From the NCBI GenBank assembly GCA_026994125.1, contig JALWRJ010000256.1, positions 1-5,839 on the forward strand: a stretch of DNA of 5,839 nucleotides, written 5' to 3'. The stretch comes from Cyclobacteriaceae bacterium (GTDB lineage: Bacteria > Bacteroidota > Bacteroidia > Cytophagales > Cyclobacteriaceae). Numbering within the stretch: position 1 is the stretch's first letter; every line of letters begins with the position of its first letter. The position numbers were made by a program, and so were the translations under genes. Below are positions 1 to 5,839 of this stretch, in pieces. The notes beneath the pieces were generated by a model that made no database searches, was not told the DNA's origin, and saw only the letters and a program-made list of their open reading frames with translations.

Positions 1-964
1 GTAATCCCGATTGATGTTTACGTACAAAATAAGCCCAGTCGGGTTGGTCTTGTACCAGGCAGGGAAGCCCGTAGGCGGCATACTCAAATAGCTTGGTGGG
101 TACTTTGCCTTTGGTGCTTTTATTGGGCAGGTAAGGTAATAGCCCAACCGAAGCCTGTAATAGCGCTGCTTCAAGCCGGGCATGTGGAATGGGGTGAGGC
201 GAAACATGTAACACAATACCGGAGTGGTTTTGAGCCAGGGTGTTAAGTTTATGTGCCAATTGAGCTGAGGCGCAGTGCCCAATTATGCATAATTCGGCTT
301 GCGGATACCGGCTCTTGAACTTAACAAAAAAATCTACTCCTTGCAGTACCCCATACTCTTGAGCAATAGTGCCACTAATAATAAATTTGGTAGTAGCCAT
401 TGACTGGAAGCGCATGCAGATTTTTTCTGATTTAAGCGCCTTGTTTTCTAGAATGGTGAACCGTTTACCTACAAAGGTTAGTTGTTGTTCGTATATTTTT
501 TCGGCCAAAAAAAAGCAGGTAAATAGGGGAGCGGTAAGCCATTCTTTGGTGCGTACCCACCCGGCAAGTAAATGTTTAACTACCACCGGGTAGTTAGATT
601 GGTACAAGAGGTTAAAGGCATAATTTTCGCGAATATCGTAGATAATTTTACTGCCAAATATTATTTTGTATAGGCTTGTAACAAAAAGTAAATCAGGTGA
701 GTTAACTATAATTAGTTTAGGTTTTACTTTAACATAAAATGTAAACATTTGCCAGCGGGCTATCCAGCGACTAAATCCGGTACGGTTAAATTTTCTTAGG
801 GGTAAAAAGGTTATTTTCTTTTCGCTTACTTTTATCTTTGACGGATAGCCTGCACAGTATAGTTGGTACTTGCCTGAGTGGGCTAAGCTTTGTGCCAGCT
901 TTTCGTAACCTCGTATATCGTTTACGGGTTTAAGAAAGGATGCGATGCAAATTTTTTCTTTCAC
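1..964 (-). CDS. Glycosyltransferase, GT-B fold (GT4-like), 3' end cut by window edge
   Basis: A minus-strand frame stays open for 321 codons from GTG at 964-962 to the left edge, so the C terminus is missing. The product is probably a cytoplasmic or membrane-associated sugar transferase for surface polysaccharide or lipopolysaccharide. The start 'KICIASFLKPVNDIRGYEK' is the usual N-terminal strand and loop of Bacteroidota GT-B enzymes. 'LIIVNSPDLL' (residues 84-93) and 'KIIYDIRENY' (106-115) are typical N-domain motifs. A C-domain begins near residue 192 ('TKFIISGTI'), followed by 'AELCIIGH' and 'KVPTKLFEYAAYGLPCLV' (287-304), the conserved nucleotide-sugar-binding helix with its Glu. No ATG occurs before codon 72, which would delete the first strands, so GTG is preferred. 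The donor and acceptor sugars cannot be told. It is divergent from dapD and may be the end of a separate polysaccharide locus. Confidence 0.85.
   Translation of the reverse strand, partial: MKEKICIASFLKPVNDIRGYEKLAQSLAHSGKYQLYCAGYPSKIKVSEKKITFLPLRKFNRTGFSRWIARWQMFTFYVKVKPKLIIVNSPDLLFVTSLYKIIFGSKIIYDIRENYAFNLLYQSNYPVVVKHLLAGWVRTKEWLTAPLFTCFFLAEKIYEQQLTFVGKRFTILENKALKSEKICMRFQSMATTKFIISGTIAQEYGVLQGVDFFVKFKSRYPQAELCIIGHCASAQLAHKLNTLAQNHSGIVLHVSPHPIPHARLEAALLQASVGLLPYLPNKSTKGKVPTKLFEYAAYGLPCLVQDQPDWAYFVRKHQSGL
833..840 (+). promoter_or_regulatory. Possible Bacteroidota -7 element for the dapD cluster
   Basis: The octamer TATCTTTG matches the TAnnTTTG -7 consensus of the Bacteroidota primary sigma factor. 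It lies about 150 bases before dapD, inside the divergent glycosyltransferase gene. A matching TTG/TTTG -33 element at the usual spacing is not visible, and an octamer with four fixed bases plus TA is expected by chance now and then, so this is a weak candidate. Confidence 0.2.
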
Positions 965-987
965 AGTTGTTAAGATAGTACAGAAAT

Positions 988-1800
988 ATGACGGACAAAA
1001 ATTTAATTGAAAATGCTTGGGAAAACCGTGAGTTGTTAAGCGAAGTAGCGACCAGGCAAGCCATCGAAGATACGGTGGCTCAACTTGATGCAGGAACCTT
1101 GCGTGTGGCAGAGCCACAAGGAGATGATTGGGTGGTAAACGATTGGGTAAAGAAAGCGGTAATCTTGTATTTCCCTTTGCAAAAAATGGAAACCATAGAG
1201 GTAGGTCCCCTGGAATTTCACGATAAAATTAAGTTAAAAACAGGGTATCAGGAAAAAGGTATTCGGGTAGTGCCGCATGCCATTGCCCGGTATGGAGCAT
1301 TTGTAAACCGAGGGGTAGTTATGATGCCATCTTACATTAACATTGGCGCTTACGTAGATAGCGGTACCATGGTAGATACCTGGGCTACTGTTGGTAGTTG
1401 TGCCCAAGTGGGTAAGGATGTACACTTAAGTGGCGGTGTAGGTATTGGCGGGGTATTAGAGCCTGTGCAAGCTGCTCCGGTTATTATTGAAGACGGTGCG
1501 TTTATTGGTTCGCGTTGCATTTTAGTAGAAGGGGTTCGGGTGGGCAAAGAAGCCGTGCTGGGAGCCAATGTAACCTTAACAGCTAGCTCCAAAATTATTG
1601 ATGTTACCGGCTCTGAACCTGTAACCCATACCGGCTATGTGCCTCCACGGTCGGTGGTAATCCCCGGTACATACCCCAAAACATTTCCGGCAGGCACTTT
1701 TCAGGTGCCTTGTGCGTTAATAATTGGTACACGTAAAGCCAGTACCGATAAAAAAACTTCGCTCAACGATGCCTTGCGAACCCACAATGTATCGGTTTAA
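988..1800 (+). CDS. dapD: 2,3,4,5-tetrahydropyridine-2,6-dicarboxylate N-succinyltransferase
   Basis: This cytoplasmic enzyme transfers succinyl from succinyl-CoA to tetrahydrodipicolinate in the succinylase branch of lysine and meso-diaminopimelate synthesis, and so feeds peptidoglycan precursors. The protein has 270 residues, close to the roughly 274 of the E. coli enzyme, and aligns with it over its whole length from memory. An N-terminal helical domain (about 1-100, with 'LDAGTLRVAE' and 'VKKAVILYF') precedes a left-handed beta-helix of hexapeptide repeats. Diagnostic blocks are 'MMPSYINIGAYVD' (112-124), 'GTMVDTWATVGSCAQVGK' (126-143), 'VHLSGGVGIGGVLEP' (145-159) and 'VEGV' (180-183). 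The Asp at 130 and Glu at 181 fit the residues known to matter for catalysis in the family. ATG at 988 has an A-rich leader and no clear Shine-Dalgarno, as is normal in Bacteroidota. It is the first gene of the rightward cluster. The acetylase version (DapH) is less likely because of the length and motifs. Confidence 0.97.
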   Translation: MTDKNLIENAWENRELLSEVATRQAIEDTVAQLDAGTLRVAEPQGDDWVVNDWVKKAVILYFPLQKMETIEVGPLEFHDKIKLKTGYQEKGIRVVPHAIARYGAFVNRGVVMMPSYINIGAYVDSGTMVDTWATVGSCAQVGKDVHLSGGVGIGGVLEPVQAAPVIIEDGAFIGSRCILVEGVRVGKEAVLGANVTLTASSKIIDVTGSEPVTHTGYVPPRSVVIPGTYPKTFPAGTFQVPCALIIGTRKASTDKKTSLNDALRTHNVSV

Positions 1801-1829
1801 TTTGGCATTCCTTTTGATAGCACCACGGT

Positions 1830-2657
1830 ATGAAAAAAATAATTTTACTTACAACCTGTTTGCTAGGTGGTATAGTGGCTCGGGCACAACCCGATAAGGT
1901 AAATTACAATGCCTACAACTACCTTGCACGCCCAACCTTTAAACGAGGTGAATACCTGGAGTATAAAGCAACATTTGGTATTTTTACCGTGGGTAAAGGT
2001 ACCTTTCAGATTCAACCTACCTTGCACAAGGTAAACAATAGAATTTGCTATAAGCTTGATTCGTACGGTAAAACCAGCGGGTTTGTGGACTGGCTGGCTC
2101 CGGTAGATGACCACTGGGGAGCGTATGTAGATACCACTTCGCTGGTTACCCATATTGCCTACCGTACCCTGCGCGAAGGTAAATACCGTAAAAACGAAGT
2201 GGTTTATTTCGATTTTGAGAAAGATTCGATTAAAGTAAAAGACTTTAATTTTGATGCCAATACCTATAAAGAACCTGTTTACTATACCATGGAGCGGCTT
2301 ACGCGCGAAATGATGTCCGGTTTTTTGTATTTACGAACCGTAGATTTTAATGAACTTCAAAAAGGCGATACGGTAGAAATTTACTCGTTTTTAGAAGATA
2401 CTTTTTACGATTTTAAAATTGTAGTGTGGGGCAGGGAAGAATTGAAAACTAAAGCCGGCACATTTAAAAGCATAAAATTTGTTCCGGTAATGCCGGATAA
2501 TAATACCTTTGAAGAGGGAAATTCAATATATGCGTGGTTTTCGGACGATGACAACAAAATTCCATTAAAAGTGGAGGCCAAAATGTTTATTGGACATGCC
2601 GGTATTGAACTAACCGAATTTCAAAACCTAAGCAAGCCTCCCGGGCTTGTGGATTAA
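1830..2657 (+). CDS. Exported DUF3108 domain protein
   Basis: This 275-residue protein starts with a clear signal peptide: Lys2-Lys3, a hydrophobic core and the cleavage site A17-R18-A19 before Gln20. The mature protein should be periplasmic. The rest matches the DUF3108 family as I know it in Bacteroidota. 'FKRGEYLEYKATFGIFTVGKG' appears at about 37-57, 'GFVDWLAPVDDHWGAYVD' near 84-101, and the mixed-beta segment 'WFSDDDNKIPLKVEAKMFIG' at 236-255 before a final 'IELTEF' strand. The family has no established biochemical role that I can name, and the all-beta character suggests a ligand-binding or lipid-handling fold (inference). It lies 29 bases after dapD and 13 bases before an exported hydrolase. 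No membrane segment other than the signal peptide is visible. Confidence 0.85.
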   Translation: MKKIILLTTCLLGGIVARAQPDKVNYNAYNYLARPTFKRGEYLEYKATFGIFTVGKGTFQIQPTLHKVNNRICYKLDSYGKTSGFVDWLAPVDDHWGAYVDTTSLVTHIAYRTLREGKYRKNEVVYFDFEKDSIKVKDFNFDANTYKEPVYYTMERLTREMMSGFLYLRTVDFNELQKGDTVEIYSFLEDTFYDFKIVVWGREELKTKAGTFKSIKFVPVMPDNNTFEEGNSIYAWFSDDDNKIPLKVEAKMFIGHAGIELTEFQNLSKPPGLVD

Positions 2658-2670
2658 ACTATAATGCAAA

Positions 2671-3417
2671 ATGAAAACATTCCTACTACTGCTTTGCCTT
2701 ACATTTCCGGCACTTACATTTAGTCAGCAAAGTAAAACTATTCAGTTCGAATCGGGTGATGGCCTAATGCTAACAGCCGATGTGTATATGCCTCATCCCA
2801 AAACGGCTCCTTTTATCGTGTTGTTTCACCAAGCCAGGTGGAGCCGTGGCGAATACCTCGAAATAGCCCCCAAGCTAAACCTGATGGGCTTTAATTGCAT
2901 GGCCGTAGATTTGCGCTCGGGTGGGCAGGTAAATGGAGTTAAGAACCAATCGTTTATAGAGGCTCAAAAGAAAATGAAACCCACCGAATACGTAGATGCC
3001 TACCCTGATATTGATGCTGCTGTAACCTATGTAAAAGAATACTATGCCAAGGGAGCTCTCATTATTTGGGGCAGTTCCTATTCATCGGCTTTGGTGTTAA
3101 AGTACACAGGCGACCACCCGAATAAAGTGGCGGGTGTGCTTTCTTTTTCACCGGGCGAGTACTTTCATAGCCAGGGTAAATCTAACACCTGGATAACCGA
3201 ATCGGCTGCCCATATTACCCAACCGGTATTTATTACTTCGGCCAAAGGCGAAAAATCGAGTTGGCAAGGTATTTTTGAGGCCATTCCTTCGAAACATAAA
3301 ACAAGCTTTTTACCTACCACAGCCGGTAATCATGGGGCACGTGCCCTTTGGAGCAAATTTGGCGACTCGGTGTATTATTGGAATGCCGTGGAACAATTTT
3401 TAACTCAATTTAACTAG
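2671..3417 (+). CDS. Exported alpha/beta hydrolase (dienelactone hydrolase/esterase-like)
   Basis: This 248-residue protein has a signal peptide (residues 1-18, hydrophobic LLLLCLTFPAL, cleavage probably at TFS before QQ) and a single alpha/beta-hydrolase domain. 'APFIVLFHQARWSRGEY' (46-62) is the strand and oxyanion-hole loop. 'GFNCMAVDLRSGGQ' (73-86) is the next strand. 'ALIIWGSSYSSALVL' (129-143) is the nucleophile elbow with Ser136. 'TAGNHGA' (217-223) supplies the likely catalytic His221. The acid is less clear: after the strand 'PVFITSAKGE' (185-194) the usual Asp is absent and Glu194 is the nearest candidate. A carboxylester or peptide-like substrate in the periplasm is likely, but the specificity cannot be read from sequence. 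Start ATG 2671 places the signal peptide at the N terminus, 13 bases after the DUF3108 gene, so co-transcription is probable. Confidence 0.85.
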   Translation: MKTFLLLLCLTFPALTFSQQSKTIQFESGDGLMLTADVYMPHPKTAPFIVLFHQARWSRGEYLEIAPKLNLMGFNCMAVDLRSGGQVNGVKNQSFIEAQKKMKPTEYVDAYPDIDAAVTYVKEYYAKGALIIWGSSYSSALVLKYTGDHPNKVAGVLSFSPGEYFHSQGKSNTWITESAAHITQPVFITSAKGEKSSWQGIFEAIPSKHKTSFLPTTAGNHGARALWSKFGDSVYYWNAVEQFLTQFN

Positions 3418-3434
3418 GCAAACTCCCCCTTTTT

Positions 3435-4037
3435 ATGCATAAACTAACCTCCTACACTTATCTTGTTTTTCTAAGTATTGTACTCTTTTCTTGTACAGGT
3501 AAAAAATCTATTGAAGGTGACCAATATTATGAAAATGGCCAATACGAACAAGCGTTGGAATCGTACTCCAAGTTTTTAAAAATATATCCGCGAAATCTAA
3601 AAACCCTGTACAACCGGGCCATGACCTACCAGCAGCTAGGCAGGGAGGAGGAGGCCATAGCCGATTTTACCAAATTGCTAAAGTTATCGCCCCGCCATTT
3701 GGAAGCTCGCATAGCTTTGGGTGAGCTAAAATTTGCCCGGGCAGATTACGAAGGAGCGTACTACGAATTTGACCAGGCAGTAAATGTACGTAAAAATAGT
3801 AGCCTGGCGCACCTTTACCGTGCCAAAGCTTTGCAAATGCTGGGTGAGTTTAGGAAAGCTAAAAAAGATTACGGTATTGCCATTCGGCTGGATGCCAATA
3901 ATGGCGTGGCTTATTTTTACCGGGGTACGTTAGAAATATCGCAAAAAAAGAAGAAAGCGGCCTGTAATGACTTTAGAAAAGCACAAACCTTGGGTGTGAA
4001 AGAGGCGGAACAAGCCTTAGCTAAATATTGTAAATAG
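3435..4037 (+). CDS. TPR-repeat lipoprotein
   Basis: This 200-residue protein starts with a lipoprotein signal: hydrophobic 'YLVFLSIVLFSC' ends in Cys20, followed by TGKKS. The lipobox LFSC is loose, but Bacteroidota tolerate this. The mature part is nearly all tetratricopeptide repeats. About five units of 34 residues begin near 22, 56, 90, 124 and 158, with the usual pattern of small and aromatic residues, for example 'YENGQYEQALESYSKFLKIY' and 'LGREEEAIADFTKLLKLSP'. The C-terminal 'ACNDFRKAQTLGVKEAEQAL' followed by a terminal Cys is common in Bacteroidota TPR proteins. It probably anchors to a membrane facing the periplasm and mediates protein-protein contacts. The partner is unknown; neighbouring exported proteins are candidates (inference). 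It lies 17 bases after the hydrolase gene and 25 before the lyase gene. Confidence 0.85.
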   Translation: MHKLTSYTYLVFLSIVLFSCTGKKSIEGDQYYENGQYEQALESYSKFLKIYPRNLKTLYNRAMTYQQLGREEEAIADFTKLLKLSPRHLEARIALGELKFARADYEGAYYEFDQAVNVRKNSSLAHLYRAKALQMLGEFRKAKKDYGIAIRLDANNGVAYFYRGTLEISQKKKKAACNDFRKAQTLGVKEAEQALAKYCK

Positions 4038-4062
4038 GATACTACTGTAAACCAACAAGCGT

Positions 4063-4923
4063 ATGCAGCTAATTGAATGCCCCAGAGACGCCATGCAGGG
4101 AATACATGCCTTTATTCCTACGGAAATTAAGATAAACTACCTGAACAAGCTGCTACGGGTTGGGTTTCATACCCTCGATGTTGGAAGTTTCGTATCGCCC
4201 AAAGCTATTCCTCAAATGGCCGATACCGCCCAAGTGCTGGCCGGCCTTAACTTAACTGATACCCGCACCCGGCTATTGGCTATTATTGCCAATATGCGTG
4301 GTGCCCGAGAGGCCGCTGCCCATAAAACTATTGACTACCTGGGCTACCCACTTTCTATTTCCGAAACTTTTCAGCAACGTAACACCAATAAATCCATTTC
4401 CCAGGCCCTGGAAGATGTAGCTGCCATACAAGCGCTTTGCAAAGAACAGGATAAGCAGTTGGTGGTGTATATTTCGATGGCTTTTGGAAACCCGTATAAC
4501 GATCCTTATTCGCTTGACTACCTGGAACAATTTGCCGGTGTTTTAGCTTCGTTGGAGGTAGATGTGGTTTCCTTATCCGATACGGTAGGGGTGGCCACTC
4601 CGGCTCAGCTTTCAGAGGTTTTCACAAAGCTTTCAACCACCTATCCGGCTATGCCTATGGGCGTGCATTTGCATTCGAACCCGGCAACGGCAGCTGCAAA
4701 AATAACCGCTGCCTTACAAGCAGGGTGTACACGCTTTGATGGAGCCGTGCTGGGGTATGGCGGATGCCCTATGGCCAAAGATGAACTTACCGGAAATATA
4801 GATACTGCTACCATTATTGCTGCACTATCGGCTACTAATCCTCGCAGCCTGCAACTTAACATGGATGCTTACCAGGAAGCAGCTCAATATGCGCAATCCG
4901 AGGTGTTTGGCAAATATCAGTAA
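4063..4923 (+). CDS. mvaB: Hydroxymethylglutaryl-CoA lyase
   Basis: This cytoplasmic TIM-barrel enzyme of the HMGL-like family cleaves HMG-CoA to acetyl-CoA and acetoacetate, the last step of leucine breakdown. The 286-residue product shows the catalytic set seen in the human enzyme. Arg8-Asp9 lie in 'ECPRDAMQG' (human PRDGLQ). 'VGSFVSPKAIPQMADT' (40-55) is the substrate-loop signature. His202 and His204 in 'GVHLHS' are metal ligands with Asp9. The catalytic Cys235 is in 'GYGGCPMAKDELTGN', with Asn245 at the metal site. An in-frame TAA shortly before ATG 4063 limits the N terminus, so the protein starts directly at the first barrel strand. RDG to RDA and HCHD to HLHS are small departures from the human form; the motif set resembles other Bacteroidota HMG-CoA lyases. 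A related aldolase-type lyase is possible but less likely. Confidence 0.9.
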   Translation: MQLIECPRDAMQGIHAFIPTEIKINYLNKLLRVGFHTLDVGSFVSPKAIPQMADTAQVLAGLNLTDTRTRLLAIIANMRGAREAAAHKTIDYLGYPLSISETFQQRNTNKSISQALEDVAAIQALCKEQDKQLVVYISMAFGNPYNDPYSLDYLEQFAGVLASLEVDVVSLSDTVGVATPAQLSEVFTKLSTTYPAMPMGVHLHSNPATAAAKITAALQAGCTRFDGAVLGYGGCPMAKDELTGNIDTATIIAALSATNPRSLQLNMDAYQEAAQYAQSEVFGKYQ

Positions 4924-4939
4924 CATCTTTGATTTTAGT

Positions 4940-5719
4940 ATGGCTTCTATATCACTCAACCGGGCTGCTGTTTTTAAAAATGAAGTGCTTCACTATATGC
5001 AATCACTTGGGGTTGAAGTTGAAGACCACGGTGCAGCCTATTGGCTTCCGGCCTTTAAAGTAAGCCTGGTGCTGCATTTTGTTACTACACCTACTGACGA
5101 GGAGCTGCACTCCTTAGGTGCTCCTTCGGTACATATATGGCAAGATGTATGGATAACCAAACGCAAAGTGGTGGAGTCGCGCTTACGATCGTTGGTAGGC
5201 CAAACCCAGCGTATCCACGGCCGGGCAACCCATGTTGTTAAGCTTACCAATCCTGAGTTGCTCCATTTTTTAGCCGAAAATCACTTAAACGAACCCATCC
5301 CGGCCAAGTTTAAGTATGGCTTAACCCAGGCAGGCAGGCTAGTGGCTGTGGCTTCGTTTAGCGATGCCTGCCCGATTCATCGGGACAACCAAGTGTACCA
5401 ATCGCACCAGTTGTTGCGGTTTTGTAGCCTAAACGGAACAACAGTAGTGGGTGGCCTAAGCAAGCTGCTTTCGCACTTTGTGCATACACACCCTACCGAT
5501 GATATTATGACGTATGCCGACCTGGATTGGGCTAAGGGTAAAGGATACGAGCAACTCGGTTTTAAACAAATAGGCAGTTTGCCTCCCCAAACCTTTACTG
5601 TAAACCCACTTACCTTTAAGCGAACTTACATTAGCGAACAAACCAAACCAACTGAAGGCTCCGTTTACTATAAAAATAGTGGAAGCATTAAGTATTTATT
5701 AGATTTTACACACGCATAA
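4940..5719 (+). CDS. Conserved protein with phage homing-endonuclease-associated, GNAT-like C-terminal module
   Basis: The start is taken at ATG 4940, giving 259 residues and a 16-base gap after the lyase gene. The same frame is open back to ATG 4817, but that would add 41 residues overlapping mvaB, with no family-like features. I do not know a named function. 'HIWQDVWITKRKVVESRLRS' (65-84) and 'RIHGRATHVVKL' (91-102) resemble a linker block of phage proteins with Vsr-like (EDxHD) homing nuclease domains. The C-terminal part is very like the module following it there: 'FLAENHL' (110-116), 'YGLTQAGRLVAVASF' (126-140), 'LLRFCSLNGTTVVGGLSKLL' (158-177), 'TYADLDWAKGKGYEQLGF' (191-208), then a Pro-rich turn and 'KRTY'. 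That module may have an acyltransferase-like (GNAT) fold. Residues 1-64 are short for a nuclease and lack visible D/E catalytic motifs. The family assignment is from memory. Confidence 0.75.
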   Translation: MASISLNRAAVFKNEVLHYMQSLGVEVEDHGAAYWLPAFKVSLVLHFVTTPTDEELHSLGAPSVHIWQDVWITKRKVVESRLRSLVGQTQRIHGRATHVVKLTNPELLHFLAENHLNEPIPAKFKYGLTQAGRLVAVASFSDACPIHRDNQVYQSHQLLRFCSLNGTTVVGGLSKLLSHFVHTHPTDDIMTYADLDWAKGKGYEQLGFKQIGSLPPQTFTVNPLTFKRTYISEQTKPTEGSVYYKNSGSIKYLLDFTHA

Positions 5720-5726
5720 ATAACCC

Positions 5727-5839
5727 ATGAACAAGCTCCTTGTAATAACCGGCCCCACCGCTGTGGGCAAAACAAAGCTGGCAGCCAGGGTGGCTTATGC
5801 CATCGGAGGCGAAATAATTAGTGCCGATTCGAGGCAGGT
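5727..5839 (+). CDS. miaA: tRNA dimethylallyltransferase, 5' part only
   Basis: The frame from ATG 5727 runs to the right edge, giving 37 complete codons. It begins '[19 protein letters not shown]', with the P-loop GPTAVGKT at residues 9-16. '[10 protein letters not shown]' (28-37) follows, the strand and Asp-Ser motif that binds substrate in MiaA. MiaA transfers a dimethylallyl group to A37 of tRNAs reading codons starting with U. Most of the protein lies outside the window, so integrity cannot be judged. The gene starts only 7 bases after the preceding stop, so it is very likely translated from the same transcript. Another P-loop kinase is the alternative, but the ADSRQ motif makes MiaA clearly preferred. 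Confidence 0.92.
   Translation, partial: MNKLLVITGPTAVGKTKLAARVAYAIGGEIISADSRQ

Larger units (their letters stand above)
988..5839 (+). other. Probable co-transcribed gene cluster dapD to miaA
   Basis: Seven plus-strand genes follow each other with gaps of 29, 13, 17, 25, 16 and 7 bases. None of the gaps holds a GC hairpin followed by a T-run, and none is long enough for a convincing promoter by itself. One transcript from upstream of dapD is therefore the simplest reading. Internal promoters inside coding regions cannot be excluded. The right end lies beyond the window. This is inference from spacing, not a direct observation of transcription. Confidence 0.5.

Noticed and set aside
369..593. 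Plus-strand open frame of 74 codons
   Set aside because: It lies wholly inside the minus-strand glycosyltransferase gene, has no family-like motif, and is a shadow of that gene's codon use.
1036..1592. Minus-strand open frames opposite dapD, and similar ones opposite later genes
   Set aside because: All lie antisense to well-supported genes, are short, and show no recognisable protein features.
2633..2649. Perfect 6-bp inverted repeat (CAAGCC/GGCTTG) near the end of the DUF3108 gene, possible terminator
   Set aside because: It lies inside the coding sequence, is short and is not followed by a T-run; the next gene follows after 13 bases.
4817..4939. Upstream extension of the phage-like protein to ATG 4817
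   Set aside because: It would overlap the end of the HMG-CoA lyase by over 100 bases, the added 41 residues look like out-of-frame translation, and ATG 4940 gives normal operon spacing.
5371..5384. Palindrome CCCGAT-TC-ATCGGG, possible operator or recombination site
   Set aside because: It is inside a coding sequence, occurs once in the window, and 6-bp arms are expected by chance.

Overview
The window looks like a chromosomal segment of a Bacteroidota species, possibly Cytophagales-like, although the order is a guess. Three things suggest this: moderately AT-rich DNA, start codons without clear Shine-Dalgarno sequences, and protein families typical of the phylum. These include a DUF3108 exported protein, a TPR lipoprotein ending in a Cys-rich 'KAACNDF...KYC' tail, and a short HMG-CoA lyase of the 'GYGGCPMAKDEL' type. 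It is gene-dense: no stretch over about 30 bases lies outside a gene, and I see no tRNA, rRNA, CRISPR, insertion sequence or convincing terminator.

Left part (1-964, minus strand): a GT-B type glycosyltransferase reads leftwards out of the window. It has no ATG near its N terminus and appears to start at GTG. Its start lies only 23 bases from the divergent dapD start.

Right part (988-5839, plus strand): seven genes run in one direction with gaps of 29, 13, 17, 25, 16 and 7 bases, so they are probably one transcription unit. In order they are dapD (lysine/diaminopimelate synthesis), a DUF3108 exported protein, an exported alpha/beta hydrolase, a TPR lipoprotein, an HMG-CoA lyase (mvaB-like), a protein related to phage homing-endonuclease-associated proteins, and the 5' end of miaA (tRNA dimethylallyltransferase). 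The first four could be linked by the cell envelope, since DapD feeds peptidoglycan precursor synthesis and the next three are exported. The last three look like general metabolism or tRNA modification, so the operon is functionally mixed and joint function is inference.

The most unusual gene is 4940-5719. Its middle and C-terminal parts resemble a module I know from phage-borne homing endonucleases, while the N-terminal nuclease-like segment appears shortened and lacks the expected acidic residues. It sits between two housekeeping genes with normal operon spacing, which suggests a domesticated protein of unknown function. I see no complete defence, toxin or mobile system here.
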